This document shows, piece by piece, positions 44,398 to 55,434 of a DNA stretch of 64,000 bases (position 1 is the stretch's first letter; every line of letters begins with the position of its first letter). The notes under the pieces are model-generated. The model made no database searches. It was not told the origin of the DNA and worked only from the letters and a program-made list of their open reading frames with translations. The DNA comes from Tetradesmus obliquus (Eukaryota > Chlorophyta > Chlorophyceae > Sphaeropleales > Scenedesmaceae). The stretch lies in NCBI GenBank assembly GCA_030272155.1, contig CP126193.1:2356001-2420000 (forward strand). Direction: 5' to 3'. The translations under genes and the position numbers were made by a program.

Positions 44398-46549
44398 CAG
44401 CAGATGTTAAGATGGCGGGTTGAGCGTGTGACGGTGTGCAAGAAGAGCAGCTGCCGGCTGACGACATATGGCAGCTACTCGCCATCAGCAGCCCTCATGG
44501 CTGGTTCTGCAAGCAAGCGGCACTCGTTCGTCAAATCATCATTCTTGATGATAGCTCCCCATCTACCAGGGATAACAAACTCATATAACTGCACACACAC
44601 TGGCTTCAACTTCCCTGCTGCTGCTGCTGCTGCTCCTCACACCGCTCTCACCTGTAGTACTGCTGCATCAGGGGCAGCTCATGGCAGCCCTGCAGGCCCA
44701 GGCACAGCCACGGCCGCTGCGACACAGCAGCAGCCAGGAATGCGCCGGAGCACAGCGGCAGCCGCACCTGCCGCACCAGCAGCTGCAGCGCTGCCGCAAG
44801 CCTGCTGCTGCCGCTGCTGCCGCATTCACCCACATCACATCTGGCTGCATCTGGCTCAATATCAGCCGCACCACCTGCACCATTAGAACCATCATCAGCA
44901 GCTGTGCCGGATTCGGATGCAGATTCAGCGAGGCTGCTGGCAACTGGCCCAGCCAGCCACACGTCGATTGCTGCCAGGGTGGTGTTTTCGGACAGCAGCG
45001 CCAGCGCGTCACTGCCCAGCAGTGTGGCTAGTGCGTCTGGCGGCAGGTGCTGCAGGATGGCGCGGCCGAAGGGGCTGGCTAGGCAGGGGTCCAGGTGCTT
45101 CATGTCCTGCAAGCACAACAGCACAAACCAGTTTGAACAGTTTCATAGACCATTGGTGTTATATTTTATTTCAAACAGAGCCTAAGGGGCTCACAAAAAA
45201 AGTGCAGCGCAGCACATCACATGGCAGCAGCAGATGGCACGGCCAAAGGGGCTGGCAAGGCAGGGGTCCAGGTCTTCATGTCCTGCAAGCGCAGCAGCAA
45301 TATAATGGCAGTCTTCATGGATTTTCAAGTACAGTTTGTGCTGACAGAGAGCTGACATTTGCATGTAATCGTTCTAGCAAAGTAGCCAGCGAATGAGGCA
45401 GCCGAGTATGTGGTGATCGGAGCTGCAGTGGAAGGGGCTCACAAGAATGCTGCAAAGCGGCTGACAATATGCAGCGCAGCGCAGCACATCACGTGACATC
45501 AGCAGGAGTTGGTAGGGTGTGCACCGCCCACCCATGTGACCCTGTTGACAAAATGTCTACGGCCTAAAGGGTCTACGGTCAAATTGCAAGTTCGGAATGA
45601 ACTGCGCCCACTTGTGTGGCACTGCTGATAAAAGGTCTGCTGCCTAAAGGGTTGACGGTCAACAGGCAAAACAAAAACGAATAGTGCCCACCTGTGTAAC
45701 CCTGTTGATGGCCATCTGGCGCAGCTCCTTCAGCAGAGGCTGCTGCATGACAGCCGCCGGCAGCCACAGCAGCGCCAGCACAGCACGCCAGCTCAGCTGG
45801 TAGCTGAACAGGCAGCTGAGCCTGTTTCCAGCTGCCTGCAGCACGCCTGGCACTGAGAACTGATCAGCCAGGCGCAGCACGCGCACACTAAGCTCCTGCC
45901 AGCACAGCTGTTGCAGGTTGCTCTGCTGCGCTGGCAGCAGGCTGAAGCAGCTGCAGCTGCTGCTGCTGCGGCAGCAGGCTGCTGGAGCCTCTTCTGCCTG
46001 CTGGGGGCCCAAGCTGCTGCTGCTGCTGGTGGTGATGGTGGTGGTAGGGTTGGCAGTTACTGCTGCGAGGTCAGACGGCTCAAGGTTCACCTCGCTTGTG
46101 TAGATGCACTTGAGCAGCGCCACCATGGCTGGCACGTCGTCTGCATCTGACAGCACAACAGGTATGCGCTGCCCGTTGCTGCTGTTGCTGCTGCTGCTGG
46201 ATGAGCTGCTGCCGCCACTGCTGCTGCCTTCATTCCAGGCTGGGCTGAGCAGGGCTGCAAAGTAGGTGGATGCTGCAGACAGCAGCACCCTATGGCCTGG
46301 CAGAGAGGCTAAGACGTGCTGCGACTCTGGATGTATGTGCCTGCTGTTGTTCGTGTCTGCTGGGGCCGGTCCATTGCCGCAGAGGCCGCTGCAATCCTGC
46401 TCGCAGGCACTGTAGCCAGTGATGCTGGGCTGCTTGTGAGTGCTGCTGCTGTGGAGGGCATGCCGCTCGACACATGGCGCTAAGATGTCGATATAGGTGT
46501 CGCAATGGTGCCTGTCCAACCAAAAGCTGGGCAGCTGTGGCAACAGCAT
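42723..46549 (-). CDS. BTB-BACK domain protein with low-complexity C-terminus
   Basis: Three exons, 45692-46549, 44652-45106 and 42723-44337, join in phase to 975 aa. The BTB fold is visible as HRVLLSAASTYFAALLSPAW, IPVVLSDADDVPAMVALLKC and IYTSEV, interrupted by a Ser/Gly run. The BACK-like helices follow (ELSVRVLRLADQFSVPGVLQ, YQLSWRAVLALLWLPAAV, FGRAILQHLPPDALATLL, TTLAAIDVWL). The third exon is mostly Ala/Ser/Gly/Gln tracts with islands such as GRYELAMQLLRSGRG and VLGGYVWRLSLVAVPWQDT. BTB-BACK proteins usually act as substrate adaptors of CUL3 ubiquitin ligases; that role is inferred. No Kelch repeats are seen. Confidence 0.8.
44352..44397 (+). repeat. Long GCA/CAG tract in BTB intron
   Basis: About 15 consecutive GCA units (TGC/CTG on the gene's sense strand) just upstream of the acceptor of exon 3, where a pyrimidine tract is expected. 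Confidence 0.92.
45234..45720 (-). repeat. Partial copies of BTB exon ends
   Basis: 45234-45303 copies the acceptor end of exon 2 (45056-45125; DMKHLDPCLASPF coding). About 45515-45600 and 45601-45660 are diverged copies of the donor end of exon 1 (45681-45720). All lie in the intron between the two exons. Confidence 0.8.
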
Positions 46550-48095
46550 TTTGTTTTACGCGCCGGGCCTGACCGGGCAGCTTGCTTGGCTGAATTGCTG
46601 AGTGTCACGGACGAAACAGAATATTTGTAACATAGAACATCCGTTGGATCATGCGGATTGTGAGCAGCAGCTGTGAAGTGGACGCTTCTGATGCCTGCAG
46701 GTGAGTTGTGCTAATCGGCTCGTCTATCTTGCACCGCAACTCAACCCGATCGGCACAACTTCTAGCATACCAACAGCACTATACAATGGCGTGCGCGAAT
46801 GGGTTTGGGGCGGCAGCTGACAATGACAGTCCGGGGGTGACGAGATGTGTCACCACTGACAAGGACAAGTTTGACCTTGGTGGCTGGTGTGCCGTTGCTT
46901 GCGAGCAGCCACGAATCTGCAGCTGCAACATTAGGTTCAAACTGAGGCAACTGACAGTGTGACCGTCCTGTTAGGCTTCGAGCTTCGAGTAAACAGGCAG
47001 TGGCTGCCTGTTGCTGTGTCAGCATGACAACAACAGGGCACCAGCCTGGCTGAGGCAGCCCCTTCATCTTGAGAGCACCTGATACAATTGATCCGGCTGG
47101 CTTTTAGCCACCACGCATCACTCAATGCACAACCCGCAAATTGATCAATGAATTAGCAAGGTGTGACACCCAGGTGTTGCTTGAGGCCAAGCCAACACAT
47201 CTCAGCACGACTGGTGCCGGGTCACAGCAGCGTGGGTCAGCGCTGAGCTGCAAGGAAAACACTCTGAAAACAGCTGCTGCATCAGCTGTCAACGCATGTA
47301 AGGGAAACCTCATAGCTATTCGCAATTCATTCCTGTAGGAATCGGCCACCTTGCATGCGCCAGCTTGCCAAGCTGCTTGGCATGCACAACCAGGTCAGCA
47401 AGTTGCCAAACAATGCCGTTAGTTGGCGTGTGGTGCTCCGCTGCTGGGTGACATGCCTGCATGGTACAGCATGGTCAGTCGTCAGCGGTGCCGCCTCCAC
47501 ACTGGACTGTGTGTTGCAGCAGACATGATGCTGCAGGAGGCCCGACAACGATCAAAGGCGGGTTTTGCGTCGACTGCTGCGCATGATCACAAGATGATAC
47601 GGCTTGCGCGTGTGCCAGCAGCCAGAGCTCAGGCATTGTGACAGCAACAACTATTGGTTGCATTGCTGTTTGGTGGCTGGATTTACAGCAGGTCGTTGCC
47701 GCAGCGCTGGCCACCTGGGTGCTTTGTTTGACGCAGGTCGAGCACTCTCAAGTCCGATGTCCTTGTTGCGGCTTGCTGGTGATTGGGCATACCACAGCAT
47801 CAATGCAGATGTGCAGTTGAGCAGCTGAGCTATCACTGCGATTTAAGGGATCCTTCCTGACAGGCCCTGTCAACCCTGAGGGTTGCCATGGCAACTGGCC
47901 AGTTTGACTGTCAGACCTAAGCCCCAAATGCTGACTCCTCACATGGCTTCTTCAACCCGCCCGGCAAGCTTGCGTCTGCCAATGCTATCGCAAGATCCGA
48001 GCGTGGTGATATGCAATCGAAGCGCCCTGCCCTGCTGCCGTGGTAACACCGCTTGCTAGCTAGCCTCAACAGACACTTCACATCTCGCCAGCAGC
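46550..48095. promoter_or_regulatory. Divergent region, BTB and Alfin genes
   Basis: 1.5 kb between two outward-facing start codons. Small plus-strand ORFs (for example 46785-46962 and 47456-47641) have no recognisable domain. Some may be decayed mobile-element sequence. No motif is identified. Confidence 0.45.
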
Positions 48096-50669
48096 ATGAT
48101 AGGCAGGTCTCCAGAGCACGTTTACGATGAGTATGCAGGCCGTAGAGCTGGCATACTCCGCGCGCTGACCACAGATGTGAGTGCAGTGCGAGCTGGGGCA
48201 CTGCTGCCAGTAGCAGTAATGGCAGAACAGACATCCTTTGAGCAGAGCAGCTAACCTGCGTGGTGCGGGCCCTTGCAGGTAGACGCATTCTTCGCTGAGT
48301 GTGACCCAGAGAAGCATAACCTATGTCTGTATGGCGAGCCAGATGGCAGCTGGGTGGTAAGTGTCAGCAAGGGCGCTATCAGCAGAGGACAATGCTGCCA
48401 TACCGTGGTCTTTGCTGCACGCCAGCTAGTTTACTTGCAGGAACATTGCAGCAGCAGCAGCACGGCCAAGCACTGCTTATGCTCCCTATCGTCGGCAGCG
48501 GGCTGGTGCTATGCTGCATCATCAGCGCAACTGCAGCAGCTGCAACAGCCTGCCTGCCTCCATAGTGCTGCACAACTCTACTAACATGCTGCGGTCGCTT
48601 AATTCATTCACAGCGCCTGCAAAGCACATGGCTTCAGCAACAGCACCACCTGGCTTGATGTTGCCTTGCAGGTGGACCTGCCAGCAGAGGAGGTGCCTCC
48701 AGAGATTCCAGAGCCAGCGCTTGGCATCAACTTTGCACGCGACGGCATGCAGGTGACAGTCAAAGTGCCACTGCTCATCCATCGTCAGCTTACCATGTCA
48801 GCCATAGCACCGTAGCAACAACGCCATTGAAAGAGGGTGGCGCTGCTGCCCTGCTGCTACCTATGCTGTGCAGCCCTGCCCCAGAGTTACACAGCGTGCA
48901 TGTGGTGGCGGGCTGCATTGCCAGCGCTGCTGCTGCTGCTGCGGGTGTGGCTGATAAGGCCGCTGACGTGGCACGCATGAGGCTCACTCAGCACATGACC
49001 CATACTGTACTGACTGTGTTGTTACTTTCCCCCTGCAGCGGAAAGACTGGCTTGCGCTGGTGGCTGTTCACTCTGACTCGTGGCTGCTGGCACTGGCTTT
49101 CTACAAAGGGGCGCGGCTAGACAAAGAGCAGCGGTGAGCAGCAGCCAGGCATGCTTGCAGCAATTTGTGCTGTGCTGCAGGCTATACGAGGGGTTGCCTG
49201 ATGCATGACCACTTACAAGGTGTGAGCTAATATAACACGACGCATGATTGGATTTAGAACTGTCTGTAGGTCCTCAATGTTGTGTTTCTCCCATGCTGTG
49301 CACCTGCTACTGCTACTGCTGCTGCTGCTGCTGCTTGCAGGGAAAGGCTGTTCACCCTCATCAATGGGCTGCCCACATGCTACGAGGTGGTGTCAGGCCA
49401 GGCAGGCAAGGCCAAGAAGGCGGCAGCAGCAGCAGCAGCAGCAGCAGTGCCGCAGCCACGCAAGCGCGGCACAGACGCAGCAGGCGGCAGGCCGCAGCAG
49501 CGGACACGCGTGGTGAGCGGCGCGGTGCCGTCTGGGCGAAAATGGGTAGCAGGCATATGCTTTGCAGCTGCTGAATGGACTGGAAGCAAGCAGTGTGAAG
49601 CCTGCTGGCAGAGACACTGTGCTGCACTTCACCTGTGGAAAGACCAGGAGGAATCAGTTGCTGCACTCATAGAATCAGCAGCAGATGGACAGCACACACA
49701 TTGCGCAACATCTTGTGCAGCTGGTTGTCCGTGTGTGCACTGCTACGTCTACTGTGCAGCTGTTGCCTGCATGCACCTTGCAGCAGCTGCTGCGTGGAGG
49801 TAGCGTCGGCAACAGCACAGCCGCAGCGCTGCACATAACCAAGCATAGTAGCCAATTAAATCAAATTAATGTGTGCTTTGTCAATCACGCAGGATGATGG
49901 GGCTGCAGCTGCAGCGGATGATGATGGCTGGCAGGACGGGGAGGGCGACCCCTGCCCTGGCTGCGGCGATCTGTACAGGTGTGCTGCCAGCTGGCCAGTG
50001 CGACACAGGGCTGTGTGGTGTGGTACAGCCTCTGGCGATATGCGTACATATATATGTGTGTGGTGCAGTCATAGTCGGCGGCTACGTCACCATTCTGGAA
50101 TGCAGCCATGGCAGTAGTGTATGCTTGCACCGCAGCGACTGTCATCATTACTGCTTTGCGGCTTTAGAAAAGTTTCATCCCAAATCTCTGACTACAAAAC
50201 AAAAACCTGACTCCTTGCTGCTACTTGTGCTGCGCCATGCGTGCTGCCCTGCAGGACGGATGTGTTCTGGATAGAATGCGACAGGTGCAAGGTGTGGTGG
50301 TGTGGGCGCTGCGCCAAGGTGAGGCAACACACAGCTGATAGCAGCAGCTGCAAGGGGCAACTCTCAACTGTTGGTACCTGCTCTGCTGTGCATGTTTGTC
50401 ATTTGCCTCCGGCAATGCCTCTTGCTGTCCCCCATGGCGCTGTTATGTGGCAGTGGTGTCCTGGGTTCTTACACAGTTGACATCGTGTAGCAGAGGAAGG
50501 TAGCTTTGTCTGGGTAGTCGCAACCACACACGCAACTGCACAGCTGAGGACATTGCAGTGCTTAGCTGCAGGGCAAGTAGTTACAAGCTCTGGACAGTTT
50601 GGCAGATGCTCACTGCATTACACATGCGCCACACTCGCGTGAAGGTTTGCAGCACAGGTTGGCCCTTCA

Positions 50670-50703
<34 letters not shown>

Positions 50704-50797
50704 GGTTGCTGCTGTCTTGTTCATGTCTGTGCAGATGACGGAGGCCAAGGCTGAAAAGACCCCAATATGGCATTGCGGGAAGTGCGGCGGCCGCTGA
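48096..50797 (+). CDS. Alfin-like PHD-finger protein
   Basis: Eight exons, 48096-48176, 48279-48356, 48672-48752, 49039-49133, 49341-49512, 49893-49978, 50255-50318 and 50735-50797, join in phase to 239 aa. The Alfin domain is unmistakable: [78 protein letters not shown] and [16 protein letters not shown]. An Ala/Lys linker follows, then the PHD finger [38 protein letters not shown]. Plant Alfin-like proteins read H3K4me2/3 on chromatin. The His normally in WFHGKC is Cys here (WWCGRC), giving an all-Cys finger. Aromatic cage residues (W before IECD, WW) are kept. The gene is absent from copy 1 because of the 14.6-kb deletion. Confidence 0.93.
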
Positions 50798-52484
50798 TGC
50801 TTGATCTGGCTGCTTTGACTTGGTTAGAGCGTGTGTGAGCGCTGCAGTGCTTTGGCGGCAGCCGCTGCTGCTCCTCTCAGCGCAAGTGCTGCTGCAAACT
50901 TGCCAGCCTCTTCTTACAGCTGTGTGGCATTGTGTTGTTGGTGTGGGTGTTGATTGTCTTGCGTGTCCTAGCGCGACAAACAGCGTGGCCTGTATGCTGT
51001 GCCGTTGTGCACCGCTTTACCATCAGCGCTGCCTGTGCATGCTTGCCCGCCTCAGGTACAGTGTGACAGTGCGGATTCTCAACAAAATTGTGCAGGCCAC
51101 ACCCGCATGTATCTATGTGAAGCAGCAGCAGCGCTGTCAATGTTCCCCGCAGCAGCTGCTGGGCAAAGTTATGTATGCTCTACTGGCTGGTTGTTATTGT
51201 GACCTTGCGGGTGTGAGTTGCTGGGAGGACTGGCATCGATGCCGGTGTTGTGATTGCTGTTGTGCTGGCCTTTTCTGCATCATAGCAAGTTGCGCTGCAT
51301 GCGGAGGCACCAGGCATCAGCTGCCTCAAAGTGAATTGTACGTACAACATGTTGGGTCAGTTGGCATGAGTTGATCTTGCAATTGCCGTGCAAGAACTGC
51401 AGTAACACGCTCAAGCACTTGGCGCTGAGGCATGCTCAACATTGGACTTCCTGATTGTGCAAACATCTGCATATGGCATCACAGCACGTGGCTACATCCC
51501 AGCTGTCACGTGTGAGCTAGACCTGGTAGGCACCTCCTGCTTGTGTCCATCCATGCAGCGCCGTGTGACCTTCCACATGTGGCTTTGACAAGCGTGCACA
51601 TAGGGGGCCATTGCATGCTGCAGCCTCAACCTTATTAAACTTGAGTGTGATGATGGATTGGTGCTATGGTGGCTGCTCTGCGCAACAGCGGCATTCTCTC
51701 TGCTGTTCGCATGCGCAGGTGTGCCACTGGCAGTGCGAAGAACAGGCTGTGTCTTGTACATTGCACGCGTGTACACGCTGCAAAATCCATGCGACTCTGT
51801 CTGCTGGTGATTTAACATCATGATGGCACTTTACTAGAGTGCAGGTCTGGGGCCGTTGCAGCCTTAAGTGCCAGGAGCCTCAGCTCAGTTTGACAACTTG
51901 ACCGCAATCAAGCTTGGTAATCCTCCGACTGATGTTTGAGGTCACCTCACGCGGTGGCATGCCATGACTGCATCAAGCGATGGCTGCACATCATCATTCG
52001 TTCGTTACACCACTGCTGCAATCACCAGGGATCACGCCCACACTCAATGCTGCTTATGGCACAGCGCAGTGCAAAGCACTAGTAGATCCAGTGTTTGCCA
52101 CACCGCGGGTCAACTTGGAGATGGCTTGCTGCTGACATAAGATGCAGAGAACCAGCCAGCTTTAAGCATCCACCATGGTCACCAGGCAACCCAGCAGCTG
52201 CTGCTGCGCTGACAGTCCGACTACTAACATTCAATCAGGCTACGCCCACTTGCGAGATGCATGCATTGCGTGCCGTGCCAGCAGCACACCGACTGCGTCT
52301 GCAAAAAGACAGCAACACAGCACGCCGACAGCCTCACCATCAACTGCTGCATCAGTGACCTGAGCAGCCTAGCGCTGACCGCACAAGCTTCACGACACCC
52401 GCGCCTGTCATCGTTAACCACTGCAACATCAACTTTCTTCACCTGCTTCCAGCAGGAAACAAAGCACCATCCTCGCCATCCAGC
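50798..52484. other. Region downstream of Alfin and of PDI copy 2
   Basis: There is no gene I can support. The right part from 51034 equals 2080-3530. It should contain the 3' UTRs of the convergent Alfin and PDI genes. Confidence 0.5.
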
Positions 52485-54794
52485 TCACAGCTCCTCATCG
52501 TCCTCATCGGCGTCGCTCTTGGCAGCAGCAGCAGCCTCAGGCTTCTCAGTGAAGGCAGACAGCACGCTGACCTTGGCGGCGAAGCTGTCCACCTTGCCGG
52601 CCGCCACGCTGCCGGAGTCGATCATGCGCTGCAGGCGGCCCTGCTCCTTCTCAAAGTACTCCACGCCCTGCAGCAGCAGCAGCAGAAGGAAGCACAACGT
52701 TGAGATCTTGTGGAGCAGTCGGAAAGCACACTGTTTACATGCAGCACACGGCCCTGGCCCTCCTCCTCATATATACTCTGCGTCCTGCAGCGGCAGCATA
52801 GGCATGCTGCCGCTGCAGGGCAGCATAGGCATCAAACTGATGATCAACCTGACATACCTCCTCAACCACCCGTGTAAAACCCTCACACCACTCCATGCAT
52901 GCCTCCTGCACAGCATCCCATGCCCGCCATCCACCCCACCCAACCACACCCACTCACCCTGGCCAGCGCCTTCTCAATCGCCTCCACGTACAGCTTGGCG
53001 TTTGCGGCCTGCTCCTTGTCCACCTTGGCAGCAGCAGCCTTCACGTCAGCCGCCACCTTGTCCTTGTCAGCACCCTCAGCCACAAAGGCCTGTGCCAGCT
53101 TGTCCAGGGCCTCCACGCGTGCAAAGCCCTTGTCAGCATCAAGCTTCTCCTTGATGAACTCCAGGAAGGCATCCAGGCTGCGGCCCTTGTTGTAGCTGTG
53201 AAACGTTAAGCAAAAGTAACAGACAGATATAACAAAACATGAGAACGATTGTGACAAGATGACACGGAGCAATAGATGAGACGAGCACTGCAGCGCACAA
53301 GAACTGGTGTGTGTCACGCTGCCCCTGTGATACTAACTGCGCTGTCCAGCATGACCAACAGCGCACTGGCTGTGGGACATCACTCGAGTGGTCAAAGCAG
53401 TGTACCATGTGGTGCAGTGCTTCGAACAGTCAGTGATGCGCCACAGCTAGTGCACGGTTAGCCAATCTGGGAATCCCTTGTGCTGCACAGTGATGTCCCC
53501 TGCTGTGTGCTGTTTATGAGATGTCATGGTGAGGTCAATGATGAGAAAAATTAGATGCACTGACACGCTGATTGACATGTGATTAAGCTGTACGCAACCA
53601 CTGCTCTGGTTTGCTGCGCAACAGGTTAACGGCCCAATCAACAAGCGCCGCGCGCTGCCACTCACGCCTCGGCTGCGTCGGTGGTGACTGGCTTGCCGCG
53701 ACTGAACCACTTGATGGTGGGGAAGCCAGACACGCCAAAGCGCTCGCCCAGGCTGCGGTGGCTGTCAGCATTCACCTGCGCGGCAGCAGCAGAGCAGCGA
53801 ACACCACAGCAGCAGCAGCAGCAATGCAGCAGCAACATCAGCAAGGGTGCACAGGAAGCGGGTCGGCTCCTGCAAGCATGGGTAAGCAGCGCATCGCGCT
53901 TGATCCTCTTGCATAGCTTGTACATAGCTACGTGCCGCCTGATCAGTGCCGGATACATATAAAGTCACACGCCAAGCACACCAAGGCTCTCGCCACAAAC
54001 CTTGGCGATGACCACGCGGTTCTTGAGGCTGGGGTCCTTGGCGATGGCCTCGCCCAGCTTCTTGTACTCGGGCACCAGGTGCTTGCAGTGGCCGCACCTG
54101 ACCAGCAGCAGCAGGCGCAGCAGCAGACACAGCAGTCGCAGGCGCAGCAGCACCAGGCGCAGCGGGAGCAGCAGCAGACTACTGTAAGCATATGCATATG
54201 CATATGCATATGCATATGCTGTACCATATGGTACAGCCTACAGGATGGTGATTGGCTGGAGGTCTGTTTACGAGCATGTTCACAAGATCACAGGGTGGGA
54301 GCTGAGGATGGTCATGAATCAGGGCAGCTGACTCACATGGCGTGCAACTGCTGTGGCGGTTGGCAGATCGCAGCAGCAGGGCAGCACATGCTGCGCTGGT
54401 GAGGGAGCTAGCAGCATGCCAGCGCTTACCAGGGAGCGTAGAACTCCACCAGAGCGTGCTTTGCGCCATTCACAAACTTGTCGAAGTTGTCGGGGGCTGC
54501 AGGGGAAGACAGCAAGAAGCAGCAGGTTCATAAGCCTCATCGCTGCAGGATCAGCTCTCAAGCAGCGCCAAAGTCTTCCGGCATATACCACTATTATGAT
54601 GCGTCGCCTGCCACTCAAAGGCAAACAGCGATGACTGCCCGCTGCATTGCTGTCCTGCCTCCCGATGCTTCCACCCGCGACCAAGGCCAAGACTCACTCA
54701 GGTCCTGCACGCCAGGTAGGCTCTCGGTGGGATCACCGCTAGCAGAGACCACTGCAACCAGCGCAGCAAGCGCTGCGACGACCAGGAGCTTCAT
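52485..54794 (-). CDS. Protein disulfide isomerase (ERp29 type), second copy
   Basis: Exons 54698-54794, 54430-54496, 54001-54097, 53666-53775, 52958-53195 and 52485-52667 encode the same 263 aa as the gene at 3531-5840: signal peptide, one WCGHCK thioredoxin domain, ERp29 helical domain and a DEEL end. Introns and flanks are the same too. If both copies are real, the cell has two identical ER oxidoreductase genes. Confidence 0.9.
54188..54237. repeat. CATATG array and 20-bp palindrome, second copy
   Basis: Same structure as 5234-5283, in the same PDI intron. The unchanged unit number in such an unstable repeat argues for a very young duplication or an assembly artefact. Confidence 0.9.
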
Positions 54795-55434
54795 GGCTGG
54801 TTCTTGGGTGTGCACAGGAGACAGTGCCTGTGCCTTAAAATGGGAGCTTGCTACGCTACGACAGTGCCGATGTGAAACGACAATGTAGCTGGCCCTGGCT
54901 GAGGGGCGATCATACAAGCAGGTGCAACATGTGTTCGTGAGGCCGGGGCTCAGGCTCCAGGTGTCACACTCGTCCGGCCAAAAATGCAAATTCAAGACTA
55001 AATGCGTCTAGTTTGCGCTAAGCTTTGTTCATAGTCGTGTCTGCACATGGTAGCGAAAGGCCGTACAAAGCTTCCATGTGTTCGGCCGGTGAATCTCGCC
55101 ATGGCATGCGCCTCCGATTTCGCCTAAGCTATAGACTTACACAATCGTCCTGACACTGTGTTGGGCAGCAGGTACTGCCGCACAAACGTTGCTGCAGCCG
55201 TTGACACATGGGCCAGCTGCTGCAGCACCCCGAGCACATGGCCTGGTCATATGGCAGACGCATGCACAGCATCACTGGTAAGCAACCAATAAATTAAACT
55301 GTCAGGTACAAGGCGTGTGTGAAATCCCCATTGACATGCAGCAACGGTTACACAGGTGTACTGTCCTGGACACCGCAGTACCGCTAGTGACGCCATGGTG
55401 ACGTGGGTCTACAGCACCATCATCCCTTCAACCA

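Noticed and set aside
46785-46962. 58-aa plus-strand ORF (MACANGFGAAADNDSPG...)
   Set aside because: No domain, no splice continuation and unremarkable composition in an intergenic region.
47423-47820. ORFs with a CPCCG-like motif suggesting a transposase zinc finger
   Set aside because: The motif is in a different frame from the longer ORF, and no terminal repeats or catalytic residues are visible.
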